A stretch of DNA of 64,000 nt from positions 1,054,001-1,118,000 of the forward strand of contig QUOL01000002.1 in assembly GCA_009761415.1 (NCBI GenBank), given 5' to 3'. The first letter of the stretch is position 1. Each line of letters starts with the position of its first letter. The notes beneath the pieces were generated by a model. The model saw nothing but the letters and a program-made list of their open reading frames with translations, made no database searches and was not told where the DNA came from. Positions 22,979 to 34,000 of the stretch are shown here, in pieces. The translations under genes were made by a program, and so were the position numbers. The DNA comes from Sarcomyxa edulis. Its lineage: Eukaryota > Basidiomycota > Agaricomycetes > Agaricales > Mycenaceae.

Positions 22979-24320
22979 TTAAATAAGGTTGACTCGGGTC
23001 CGTACGAGGCCTCCCCTCCAGTTATGCATTCCAGCTGACCGATGATGAGACCAATCACTCTGCATCCTCGAGAAAGCATCCTGGATATGTTCAGGCCTCA
23101 ACGCCGTCCTAGCCTCTGGTGGTGGCAAAAACAACGAGCAAGAAGGAAGCGTATACTCCGCTTCGCTCGGAGAATCTTCACGCCTGCGTTTCTCCGCAGG
23201 ACCCCCGTTCAGAGTCGTCGCTTTCCGTTTGCCGAGAACGGGAGAGAGGTATTCTTCGCGAAGGTAGGACTCTTCGAGAGATTTTTTGACAGCGAGGCCG
23301 GCGATTGTAAGGGACCGAACCATTTCGAACGCGAGGAAGCCGACGATGTCGACTGTGTCGTCGTTGGCTTTTAGATCCAGTTGGGGTGGGAGGTTGAGGA
23401 ATTCGCGGAAGCGTTTGGCTGATTGGATACAGCGGGGTTAGTAAGGTGGAGTGGGGAGGTTTGATGGGTGCCTGGAATATGAGCATGCGGACCTTTTCTG
23501 TATGTGAAAGACGCTTGTCGACAATCGGAGTAATGTTGGTATTCTTCTCTTGTCATCTGGCGTGTAGCCTCGTCGGCTTCCTGAGATGTAATTCGTTAGT
23601 TCTTAGAAATGAAACATAGAGCAGGAATGCATACCTTCAATCGAAGAAGAGACGCTTCGTGGGCTTCGATATCGTCGTCGTCCTCTTCATCATCGGATTG
23701 ATGACCACTTTGTCTCAGCACTTCTGAGTATATAGTTGTGATCTCCCAAGGCAGCTTGATAGTGATCTTTTGCGCCTTGGCAGTCAATTTATCTATGAAA
23801 GAGTCGTTAATATATTCAACATGCCACAGGTATAGGTAAATGGCTCACCATCTGCGCCGTCTTCCATCGCGTCAACCTCCACAGCACCTCCACCATCGCC
23901 TCCAGAATCTTTTGCGTGCTTACGGACATCCTTCCACGACAGGTATGTACGCAGCCTGTTGACCTTGCCTCTGTCATGTCGAATGAGGAAGATGAGGTCC
24001 TCAGCGGAAAGGTAACGTGCGCCTCGTCGATTTGCCAGAGCACGGGCCTGCACTATCTATACACGGCATGAGGACAAATTCGGCCACATTTGCAAATTGA
24101 ACGTACTAGTTCAATTATCTGTCCACGGACAATATCTTCAACGAGATTCACAGTCTCTTGGTTGGGGTCTTGGACTTCTCCGAATACGAACATCTGTACG
24201 AATGAGAAGGAGTATTTAGTGCCATTGAGATAGACATACCATTTGACTAATTTCCTGGGTATACTTGTATTCCTTGACGCTGTTCATGGGCTCCCCGCCT
24301 CCTTTCTTCGTGGAAGCCAT
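22979..24320 (-). CDS. SPT3: SAGA complex TBP-binding subunit Spt3
   Basis: Subunit of the SAGA coactivator that delivers TBP to promoters; contains two histone folds. First exon [20 protein letters not shown] ... ISQM, then [20 protein letters not shown], then [20 protein letters not shown] and [20 protein letters not shown], all hallmark Spt3 sequence. Later exons: [20 protein letters not shown], the acidic [42 protein letters not shown] and [20 protein letters not shown]. The C-terminal tail ([16 protein letters not shown] ...) ends RTRVNLI. The transposon starts only 79 bp upstream of the start codon. Confidence 0.93.
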
Positions 24321-24398
24321 TCTGGACCAACGAACGCAAAACGAACGGGAGACCTGGCGAGAGTTCAAGAGTCACACCAACGTCACGCGTCACGGCTA

Positions 24399-24425
24399 CA
24401 GTGGCCGTCACAAGTAATGGACCAC
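24399..24425 (+). repeat. Left terminal inverted repeat of Tc1/mariner element
   Basis: 27 bp, exact reverse complement of the right end; preceded by the target dinucleotide TA. Beyond base 27 the two ends diverge. Confidence 0.92.
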
Positions 24426-24696
24426 TTGTCACTTTTTCATTCTTCCTCCGAAATCTCTGAAACCTCGTTTTCTCTTAGATTCACATTAATATATTCAGCA
24501 TTGTATAATACTTGTATATCCAAATATCGAGTCCATGAGTTTGTGTTGTGAGGACTGAGCGAGAAATCGGCGCGGAGTTTCGGACTTCGGGATCCGTTTC
24601 TTTTGCCCGATCGTACCTCGCCACACTCTTACTACAAAATAATCATCACACAATCGAACTTTCGTATTATGCTACCACTCTATATTTCCCTCTGAC

Positions 24697-25713
24697 ATGG
24701 TCTACACTACACCAACAAAAAAAGCTCGCATCATCCAGTTGAAAGATCTCGGAGCCTCAAATCGTGAGATTGCCAGCAAATTCGGAATCAGCAACTCGAC
24801 AGTCTCTCGAATCAACAATCGGTACCGAACTTCCCGCGATTTCTACAATATCAAGCCCAAGCCTGGTCGTCCGCATAAACTAGGTTCACCCGAGATTCGT
24901 ATTGGTGCTCGTATGCTTGCAACAGGGTCTGCCCGAGATGCTACAGACCTTCAACGCAAGTGTTTCCCGGAGGTCAGCGTCAGCACCGTGCGTCGTCACC
25001 TGGATGCATATGGCCTTATGGCATGTGTGCGTCGTAGGAAGCCACTATTGACCCGGGTGCATAAGCGGAAGCGCCGGGATTGGGCAAATAAGTTTGGAAA
25101 TTGGACGGTCCAAGACTGGCGAAAAGTTTGCTTCTCCGATGAGAGCAAATTTAATTTGTTTGGGTCAGATGGGCGCAGGTATTGTTGGAGGAGACGAGGG
25201 GAAGCGTATGATGACCGGTTCACTCAGAAAATGGTCAAGCATGGGGGAGGGCATGTGATGGTATGGGGGTGCATCACTGCACAGGGTGTTGGGCAACTTC
25301 ATCGCATCGAAGGAATTATGGACGCCAACCGATACATCCAAATACTCCAGAAATCATTTCTAGGGACCCTCCACAACCACCACATAGAGCCCACAGAAAT
25401 TATTTTCCAGCAGGATAACGACCCGAAACATTCTTCGAAACTTGCTCAAAATTGGTTTGACGAAAACGAGATCGATGTTCTTGACTGGGCACCCAGCTCG
25501 CCAGACATGAATATTATAGAGCATGTATGGGCCTATCTTGGACGCATGGTATACTCTCGAAACCCGTTGCCTCGAAATTGTGAGGAGTTATGGGCCGCAC
25601 TTCAAGAGGAATGGGGTAGGATTGATTCGGACTATATTTCAAAGCTTTACGACAGTCTTCCGGAGAGGGTGGCAGCACTGAAGAAGGCCAAGGGTGGTAG
25701 TACTAGATACTAA
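24697..25713 (+). CDS. Tc1/mariner transposase
   Basis: Single-exon frame of 338 residues, the normal length for the family. The N-terminal helix-turn-helix reads NREIASKFGISNSTVSRINN; a GRPH motif near residue 57-60 resembles the GRPR hook of Tc1 transposases; a second helical domain follows (VSVSTVRRHLDAYGL). The DDE/D catalytic triad is complete: Asp148 in FSDESKFNLFG, Asp240 in FQQDNDPKHSSK, Glu275 in MNIIEHVW. The 34-residue spacing between the last two makes it DD34E (Tc1 branch). Other family marks are HVMVWGCI and the WAPSSPDMN run. No intron, stop or frameshift. Lack of introns sets it apart from the host genes around it. Confidence 0.95.
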   Translation: MVYTTPTKKARIIQLKDLGASNREIASKFGISNSTVSRINNRYRTSRDFYNIKPKPGRPHKLGSPEIRIGARMLATGSARDATDLQRKCFPEVSVSTVRRHLDAYGLMACVRRRKPLLTRVHKRKRRDWANKFGNWTVQDWRKVCFSDESKFNLFGSDGRRYCWRRRGEAYDDRFTQKMVKHGGGHVMVWGCITAQGVGQLHRIEGIMDANRYIQILQKSFLGTLHNHHIEPTEIIFQQDNDPKHSSKLAQNWFDENEIDVLDWAPSSPDMNIIEHVWAYLGRMVYSRNPLPRNCEELWAALQEEWGRIDSDYISKLYDSLPERVAALKKAKGGSTRY

Positions 25714-25961
25714 ATTTCAATAGTCTGTTGTTCCCCCAATGAAGATATTTTGGCATCACAAAGCTTTATGTGTCATAAGTGCAAAAGTATTGGACCTCAT
25801 ATAGAAATTTTGTTTCCTTTCTTCTCAATGGATATTAACCAATTCTCAACATCCATGTATCCTACTAATAGCTCACACACAGTATATTCAAAGGGAGGTA
25901 GTTTAAGTGGTGGAGGGAGGAGAACGAGCACGCGAGGTCGCGTTGACTCGCGGCCCGTCAC

Positions 25962-25988
25962 GTGGTCCATTACTTGTGACGGCCACTG
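25962..25988 (-). repeat. Right terminal inverted repeat of Tc1/mariner element
   Basis: 27 bp ending GGCCACTG, exact reverse complement of the left end; followed by TA. Confidence 0.92.
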
Positions 25989-26123
25989 TAGCAGCATCGA
26001 AAGCAAACAAGAACAAAAAGCCATCGACGATCGCGACATTCTTGCGAAGATCACGTGCAAGCTATATGTCATGCATTCTCTGTTCTCTTCCTCGTTCTCA
26101 ACTTTCTCGAACCACCGTCGACC

Positions 26124-27043
26124 ATGGTTGCTGCTACGGAGAACTCGAAGGTCCAGCTACCCATCTCAGCAGATGATCTTGCCTCGATAAATGCCTATCT
26201 CAGTCCTCTCATTCCCCAAGAAATTCTTCGGTGGGCTATCGACCATCTTCCAGGTCTATACCAAACCACTGCCTTTGGTCTCACCGGTCTCGTAGCCATC
26301 GACATGCTCTCAAAAATATCATCTTCACCCCCACCCCTCATCTTTCTCGACACTCTTTACCATTTCCAAGAAACTTATAAATTGGTCGAACAGGTCAAAG
26401 CTAAATACGGCATACCCGTTCATGTCTATTCGCCGCAGGGTTGTAAAACTGTAAAGGACTTCGAGGAGAAATATGGAGATAGACTATGGGAAACCGACGA
26501 GGATACTTATGATTTTGCTGTCAAGGTATGTTCATTTTTTTGCGGTGGAATTTGCGTTTACATGAGTCATCCAGGTCGAACCTGCTCGCAGAGCTTATGA
26601 AGAACTTGGCGTCAAGTCCGTCATAACAGGGCGTCGCGCGTCTCAAGGCGCCGATCGCGCTTCCCTACAACCCCTCGAAGTCGACTCTACCGGTCTGCTG
26701 AAGCTCAACCCATTATTCGCCTGGAGTTTTCAACAAGTGGAATCATACATTACAGACAACGACGTTCCTCGCAACGAGTTGCTTGACCAGGGCTATCGCA
26801 GTGTCGGAGATTGGCATAGTACAGCCAAACCTGCTGAAGGTGAAGGTGAACGGGCTGGTAGATGGGCTGGGAAAGAGAAGACAGAGTGTGGGTTGCACAA
26901 AGACTATTTCCTCATGAAAGCTCAGGCGAAGAAGAAAGTGAGTCATGTTTCTCATTATTCTATTTTTCCGGTCACTGATGGTTGTGTCGCAGCGTGAGGA
27001 ACTTCTATCAGAGCAAGCGGTAGCGGTAGAAGTCCCTGCTTGA
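26124..27043 (+). CDS. MET16: Phosphoadenosine phosphosulfate (PAPS) reductase
   Basis: Reduces PAPS to sulfite with thioredoxin in assimilatory sulfate reduction, in the cytosol. Three exons (26124-26525, 26575-26937, 26993-27043) give 271 residues. Family sequence: TTAFGLTGLVAIDMLSKI, PPLIFLDTLYHFQETYKLVE, VITGRRASQGADRASLQPLE, LKLNPLFAWSFQQVESYITD, YRSVGDWHSTAKP, and the C-terminal KTECGLH with the catalytic cysteine at about residue 239. The start codon has a favourable ACCATGG context. The gene's upstream region is interrupted by the transposon, whose right end lies 135 bp before the ATG, so regulation may be altered. Confidence 0.95.
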
Positions 27044-27448
27044 ATTCCTAGCTAGCTAGTCTGTATTGGAAGGTCTGTCTTGACCGCCTACGATCCATTA
27101 CTTACACCACGCCTACAGGAACACTTTTCACCTCATTGTATTCCTAGACATGCATGCCTGACAATGTCAAGGTCAATATAACCCCCGACACACGATTGAC
27201 AGTGCAGAACGGAACCGGAACCGAACCCTCCAATAGAGTATAATCTCTCTCCATATTTTCTCATCCAGGCACCACATGTTTGATCTTCGCAACTATTCTA
27301 AATACATCTACCTATGCGCTGTATCTGCGCTAGCGGAGAGAACATATCCAAAGTCCGGCCATCGCTGAGTTCTCTATAAGTATAGAGCGCCCCCTTGCTC
27401 CTTCAGTAACTTTCTTATCTCTTGCATCGTTTTCAAAACCGCCACTCC
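27044..27448. other. Intergenic region upstream of RNase III gene
   Basis: No gene is seen. Tandemly oriented genes flank it, so it should hold the MET16 terminator and the RNase III promoter. TATAAGTATAGAGC at about 27375 is a TATA-like candidate 75 bp before the start codon. Confidence 0.35.
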
Positions 27449-28832
27449 ATGGCATTACAGTAAGCTTACCCAGTACGCCCCTCGACGGTCTCGATTAATG
27501 CTGACGACAAACACTCGACTCACAAGACCAGACTTCGGCCCAAATGCAGTCTTACCTCCCCTGCCTATCATCTTTTCCGATGCGATCAGATTGCAGGTGT
27601 TCACTCACCGTAGCTTCTTCGCCCGGCCTACACATATCTTCGAGGACCAGCCGGACGATCTTAGCCCGGATAACGAGAAGTAAGTGGCTGGTACAGTCAT
27701 CTACGGCTATAAAATGAGTTGACGCATTGTAAGGTTCGAACATCTGGGCGATACAGTTCTGGGTCTCGTGGTGACCGGGCTCATGCTGGATATGTACCCT
27801 GGTCTCCGGGTCGGCCCTTCCACGGTAAGTTACAATAACATCAGTATTATCATGATGTTGCTGGATCGATGCTGATCATTATCTGTATTCGTCTCTTAGA
27901 AAATCCGAGCGCTTATCGTTGGCAATGCTACGCTTGCTACGATGTAAGTGTTCCAGTGTGGATTGGGGGGTAACTCACCCAATCGTTTCTTCTCAATCAT
28001 GTAGATCTGTGATGTACAGGCTCCCCGATCATTTGCGTCTGCATCCTGCACAGGCGATCACTCTTCGTGCCTCCACCAACGTGCAAGGTACGATAGTGTT
28101 CGTCGTTCCTAATTTATCCTGTTACTGACCTGCGCTCGCTCAGCGGATGTCTTCGAGGTACTTTCTAGTCTATCCTTATCCTTCTAACCTATGACTCCTC
28201 CTTCCTCCTTCATCTAGTCTTTCGTCGGAGGTCTATACATCGACCAAGGCCTCGAAACAGTCAAACAGTGGCTCAGCAGGCTATTTCGTCCATACGTCAC
28301 ATGCGCATACCGCATCGTACGCGCTCAACACGGCCTCCCTCCTCTCCCGGGTCCTCGTCCCACGGCTCTCATCTCTCCCCCCGGCTTAACTGAGGTGTAC
28401 CCAGGTCCGGATTCTCCTTCCTCTTCTAGTAGTCAAAGCGGGGATTCTCTCCCGGTCACGCCGTTGGAGACTACCATCGGCCATCTTGCGTTGTTCAATC
28501 AGCATCTGCAAAAGGCGAATCGGGAAGTGGAATGGTTAGTCGTGCCATGTGTTTTTCGAGACTCGACTCGAAGCGAGACTGATATTTGTTATTTCTGAAG
28601 GGTATATTCTGATGGTGATGCGTTCAGTGCAGCCGGCGAGACAAACGGGGTGAATGCAGTACTGGGAGGATTGAGAGGGACGAGGACAACACCCGTCTGG
28701 CTCGTGAGGGTCATGGTGGATGGTGAGTACTTTGGGAAGGGAAGGGGCAATACGAAGAAACTGGCTAGGAACGACGCGGCTAAGGAAGGATTGAAGAAAC
28801 TCGGTATCTTTGTCTGGTCAGTCCACCCTTGA
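27449..28832 (+). CDS. Ribonuclease III with dsRNA-binding domain
   Basis: Cleaves double-stranded RNA. Exon joins give the RNase III signature: NEKFEHLGDTVLGLVVTGLM with the catalytic Glu and Asp, then KIRALIVGNATLA, ISVMYRLPDHLRLHPAQAIT, and the second metal-binding set ADVFESFVGGLYIDQG. A Pro/Ser-rich linker (GPRPTALISPPG, PDSPSSSSSQSGDS) leads to a C-terminal dsRBD: WLVRVMVDGEYFGKGRGNTK and RNDAAKEGLKKLGI. I place the start at 27449 (MALQ, then a 67-nt intron to PDFGPNAVLPPL); an in-frame alternative without that intron starts at 27498. About seven short introns. It could be an Rnt1/Pac1-type processing enzyme or the mitochondrial ribosomal RNase III relative; the intact acidic residues favour an active nuclease. 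Confidence 0.82.
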
Positions 28833-29569
28833 TCTCTATCTGTGCCCCCCTCATCTGAATTTGATTACGAGGCTAGATATGCTCGACGGCGGAGATCAGC
28901 ATGGTTTCTCCAGACTCGGGCTGGATGGGGAGGGTTCCTTATCCAGCTCTGGTGTGCAGAGATTGTGTATGGGAAATAGGTCTGTATTTGTACGTCGAAC
29001 ATGGGGTAAGTGGATGGTTGGATTTAAAAGAAGGCGCATTAGGGTCTGATGTATAAAGTACATGCATACGGATTGCTTATCTTCCCCGACCTCTTTCGAT
29101 TTTCATTCTTTCAAGTTTTACCGAGTACCTGGCCATATGTAGTCGAACCGAATATCAGAATCAGAACGTCACAAACGAGACATTTCAATGCATCGATGCT
29201 TCAATGCTTCGAGGTGGAGAATTGGAGTTGTCTAGAATGACAGAGACGGCGCCGAACATACGTATGCTTGTTCACATGGTTTGCGGGGAGTGTGAAGCAA
29301 TGTCCAAGTCAAGCACAAACAGGTTCTATTTCCAGATTAAAGAAAGCAAAGCAAAGCGGACGGAAACACACGGCAACTTGTATGACGGATAGAAGATGTG
29401 AGGGATAATGAGCTTGAGGGAGGACTCCATGAGGGAATAGGTATGCCGGGGATAAAAAAAGATATACAATTCAAGAGGTTAGACGTGCTTGAATGAGGAG
29501 ATATAGAGGAGCAATCTGCGATAAACACAAGGAAAGCAGGATATGTGTGGAGCGCGGTCTAAGTGCTGC
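28833..29569. other. Convergent intergenic region, nothing recognised
   Basis: Separates the 3' ends of the RNase III and cytochrome b5 genes. Short open frames occur (for example 28810-29049 and 29204-29392) without motifs or plausible splicing. Probably long 3'UTRs. Confidence 0.35.
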
Positions 29570-30262
29570 TTATGCGGGCATATCTCCATTGTAGTATCGG
29601 TAAGCGAAGTAGGCTCCGAGAAGAGCGAGGGGGACGAAGTACATCATGCTATTTGACTCAAGTCAGCGAAAGGGCCAAAAGCGGATATAGATGAGATGGG
29701 ACACGTACTTGGATGTTTGCTCGATAGCGTTAGACACCTTCGTTGCCTGTGCTGCAGATGCGGCAGACTTTACTTTCAAGGCCTGTAGGAATGTGATTGT
29801 TGCGTTTAATGATCGTGTGAGATGTAGGGTGGGATAGTGTACTTACAGTTGTTTTCTCAAAGTCGCCCACTAGCATGTCGGGTAGCAGGGCGCGGGCCTC
29901 ATCAGAGTGGCCAACATCCTCGAATGCTTCTGTCGCGTCTTGACCTGAGGAAGGGGGAGGGGGACTGTTTAGTAGGTAGACGGATGCAGAGTTGAACTCT
30001 CACATACCGGCTTCGGCAAGAACGACCTCGTCTCCTCCAGGATGCTACGTGGAAGTCAGTGGCTGTATACCCAGACTATAAGAAACGCACCTCGTCAAGG
30101 AATTTCGTTACATCGTAGACTATTTTCGAGGTTAGCGATACGACAAAAAGACGAACGGTGATTGGTTGAGAAAAGATAAAGACCTTTTTCGTGGAGTAGC
30201 ATGTATAGGCTGTCCTTGCTGTTGTGGGCACGGAGCTCCTCGAGCGTTACGACTTTTGCCAT
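29570..30262 (-). CDS. CYB5: Cytochrome b5
   Basis: Tail-anchored haem protein of the ER that donates electrons to desaturases, sterol enzymes and P450s. Exons read [20 protein letters not shown] ... [54 protein letters not shown] and a last exon with a C-terminal hydrophobic anchor ([20 protein letters not shown]). Both haem ligands are present: His of HPGG and His of GHS. Start at 30262; an upstream in-frame extension exists but the family begins at this Met. Five small exons. Confidence 0.93.
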
Positions 30263-31089
30263 TGGAATTTGCGGAGAATGGGGAGACGATGGAGGGAGAG
30301 TGAAAGAGGGCCGGGGTTGGCTTCGGCTAATTGGAAGACGACGTGCTACTTGTCGTTCGTTTTTATAGGGCAACTTTTATTTTAATTTTTTCCCACAACT
30401 GCTTTCGTGACTAAATCAAAATTGCGAGACGGTGATTGACCAGACCGTCGAAGCAGCTCTAGGTGAGAGTGCTTTGCCGATGGATAAGGATCAAGCAACT
30501 TAGCAAGCAAGAATCAAGGGTGGAAACAATGAGAGAACTGCACTGGAAGAACTGCATTTGTCACGTAAGAAATTACACTGGAAAGTAAGTACATAGGAAT
30601 GTCTGCTCGGTTTAGTACTCGAAAGGCCATGATATATCACACTGATGAACAGTTGGACAGTCAAGCGTGGACCAAGAAATGCCCAATGGGTAACTCTTCC
30701 ACTTCACTAGTAGAGGTAACGAAGGCATTGTGAGCCGTGTCCCTAGGCATGAGCGAGTGGGCTATAATATCCAGGTTTCCGTCGTTGATCACCCTAAACG
30801 ATTAGCCAACAGGTAGTCCTCGACTGCAGTCGCGAGGGAGAGTGAGACCGGAAACTGGACGGGAACGAGGCGACGCTGGAGTTCGTTGACTTGAAGAAAG
30901 AAAAAAAAAGGAAATTAGGTTTTATAGCTGAGCAATTTGAAGCTCCGCTCGAATACCAGCGCGCCTCCTCTCAACACCGTGACGGTTCCAACATAACTCT
31001 TGTTCTCATTTTCGTTCATCTTTCGTTTCATCTTTCGACTTTCACCCGCCAGCCTCGCTGAGCCTTTCTTATTCATTCTTGTAGTAACC
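30263..31089. promoter_or_regulatory. Divergent CYB5/nucleoporin intergenic region
   Basis: No gene is seen in 827 bp. Contains A-rich runs near 30898-30915 and a C/T-rich leader with repeated TTTCATCTTTCG-like units (31010-31045) before the nucleoporin start. Should hold two divergent promoters. No RNA gene could be supported. Confidence 0.4.
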
Positions 31090-34000
31090 ATGGACGACTT
31101 CGATGATATTCTGGGTGGCAATACCCTACCCATCGTCCGCGGAACTGGCGCCACACAATTCACGGCCGCAACAATCGGATGGTCCGCGGTCACCCTGGCG
31201 GCTTTGGTCGCACTGGTTTTTCTGTGGAGATGGCTCTTGGGTGTGAAGGAGAGACGATATCGCCTGTAAGTTCATTTTCGTCTCCCTTTCATCGCAGAGG
31301 AGGTGACGCGAAGTTTTTGCCCTTCAGGTCCATGCGAAGGAGCCACGGAATCCCCGACGAAGACAGTCGTCCTTTCAATGTGGCATACGCAGCCGCTCTT
31401 CGTACACGTCAACAAGCTGAAGCGAAGGCACGACCCAAGCCAGAGCCGCCTCAAGCTCCATCGAGGAATCAACAGGCCGATGCAATATCCGAATATCTTA
31501 GGCAACGACATGGTGCGCCAGTTATGTTACAGCACAGCTTACGATCATGTTGATCTTAACTTCCTCATTCCCTCAGGTCCGCAGCGCGTCGATATAGATA
31601 CAGCACGTTTCACTAGCGCTGTCGCACACAGACTTCCTGGCGCGTTTGAATCTTCAATACCTGGTAGCATCGCCGACATCTACACTGTTCCAAACAGCAA
31701 TCATGGCGTTTCGTACGTTCAGTTTCATTCATGCATATCACGTTTCATGATTTGTTGACTTTCGTTTGATTGACCGTAGACCTGCACCCCAACCTGTCAA
31801 CTACACAGACTATTACAACGACAACGGTAGACCATTTGTTTCCTCAGAGCCATCCGATATACCAGTGCCCACCCCCCAGCCACCACTCGAGACAATAACG
31901 CGCTCCGGTCGCAGGCACGTTCTCCAGTTCAAGTCGCAGCAAAAACGGGGACGGGTATGGGACGAAGCTGATTTGGAAGAAGATGCAGTAAATGCCAAAA
32001 AATCACGAGTTGAAAGGGAGGACCTAGATGATGATGATGAGGAAAGAATGGATGTTGATCATAGACCTACTCGAGGCGCAAAGAGGGTTCTCGATGAAGA
32101 CGATGAAGACGATGAGGACGTGGATACTCGGAGGGCCAGAGATAAGAGAGCGAGGAAAGTTTCTTCGGAGAAACATGCTTCCATGGAAGTGGACGAACGC
32201 GACGATGATGACGAAGGTCAAGTAGTTCTGCGCAAGTCCCATCGGCGGGGAAAGAAGAGAGATCGTGCTGAGGCTGGATCGACCTTCGGGGGAGATGACG
32301 ATGATATTGCGGATGCTGAGGATGACGATGGGGAGTCGTCTAAAAGAAGGAGAAGGAAACGAAGGACTGTTACTCATGGTGATGGAAAGCGAAAGTCTGA
32401 TGTTAGGCCTAGCCGGGCTGTTTCCACCAGGGGTAAGAAACGGGATCGTGATGTTGAAGAAGTCAGTGGAGGCGATGGTGATGAGTCTCCTATGACCGGT
32501 CGCGTCTCGAAGAAGAAACGCGGGAAGAAGGAGAAGGTCCCATCCACTACCGAGGATGAGGACGACACAGGCGATGTCTCAATGGCAGACGTCAAGGAGA
32601 CCAGTGATTCAATGACCAAAGGACGCAAAATTGGGGATGAATGGGAAAGCAACGGGGTCATGTATAAACTTGGAGCTAATGGGGAACGACTGAGACAGGC
32701 GCTGGTCAAGAGAGCCAGAAACAAGTTTACCATGGTAGGCTCTCTCATCACTTCTACTGCTACAGCGAACTCATGTGCATGGAACTAGCCTAAAGACTCA
32801 CAACACCCTGATAGTCAAACTAATATGGAGGTGTACGTCGAGACTTGGTTGACGGAGGAAGAATACAAGGAAGCAAAGAATCAGCAGTTGTTAGCATGGC
32901 AGGATGCGCCCAAGGTGCCCATGGCCGTCGATCCACCAGAAACTCCCGGTGATGTCTTTGTACGTATCACTGTTCCTACAAGTTCTCGATACTTCCATAT
33001 TGACCGCAATTCTTGACCATAGGATTTTGAATCCCCAAACAAAAACGGTAAAAATCTACTTTGGAAGGGCTTAATGTCCACGCCGACCACCCCGTACTTC
33101 CAGAATAGTCCGGCTCCTAATCCCATGGTCAGTCTGCAAGTCCAGCGGGATCCATTCCACCAGTCTATCGCAAGTGATGTCGGCTTACGTTTTAATCCAT
33201 TCGAACAGCATAGACAAGGCCAGCCGATTCGACGACTTGGCACTACCCGTCTTGTTTTCGGTGCTCTTGCACCTGCGCCCGAGGTTCCCACTACTCCAAC
33301 CGCCGTCGTCACCATTCCCGCCACGACTCCTGGCGCCGCTGGACTCGACGAGAGTGTTAGCAGCCCTTTTGATACTCCGGTCAAAGCTAAGGCTGGCGTC
33401 ACGAGGTCTTTCTCGAAGTGGGAGAAGCAGGACTTGGAAGCTGAGGCTATGAAGAAAATCAGAGAAGCTAACAAACGGAAGGAAGGCGAGATCAAGAGTG
33501 TCGAGAAGAAGAAGGTCACTTTCGATTTGGGAACTCCTTCAACATCTACGCCACCGGTGCTAGCAACAAGCGCGAGCACTACTACCAGCTCTATACCAAA
33601 TTTCTTTGCGAAACCCACCGACAAGCCTGCCCAGAGTACGTCGGCCTCGACCACTGAAAACAAGCCTCCGACTTCATTGTTTGGCAACCCACCAGCTGCG
33701 GCCAGTACTTCCAAGGATACCGCCACTCCCATAATTCCAGCTATCCCGGCACCTGCACCTTCGGCTACGCCCTCTGCTCCGGCAGACTCAGCTCTTAAAC
33801 AGACCCAATCTTCGCAGCTAGGGAAAGGAATGCCTAGTACTTTCAACATGCCTCAGGCTTCTGGTTCGAACATGGCCCCTCCTCCGCTACCTACTAAGCT
33901 TCAGTCTCCTTTCCCCTTCAACGCTCCGGCGAGCGCTAGCAAAGTTTCTTCTGCCCCACCGAACTTCTTTGCCGCTCCCCCTCAGACACAAAAGCAACAG

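Larger units (their letters stand above)
24399..25988 (+). mobile_element. Complete Tc1/mariner (DD34E) DNA transposon, 1590 bp
   Basis: The element is bounded by perfect 27-bp terminal inverted repeats (24399-24425 and 25962-25988, starting CAGTGGCCGTCACAAGTAAT) and flanked by TA on both sides (24397-24398 and 25989-25990), the standard target-site duplication of this superfamily. It encloses one intact transposase gene with about 270 bp of non-coding DNA on each side. Nothing else is carried. Perfect ends and an open frame suggest a young, possibly mobile copy. Confidence 0.93.

Noticed and set aside
32881..33849. 322-codon reverse frame opposite the FG nucleoporin
   Set aside because: It mirrors a Thr/Ser/Pro/Ala-rich coding exon whose antisense is naturally open (Gly/Val-rich shadow); the sense frame splices coherently.
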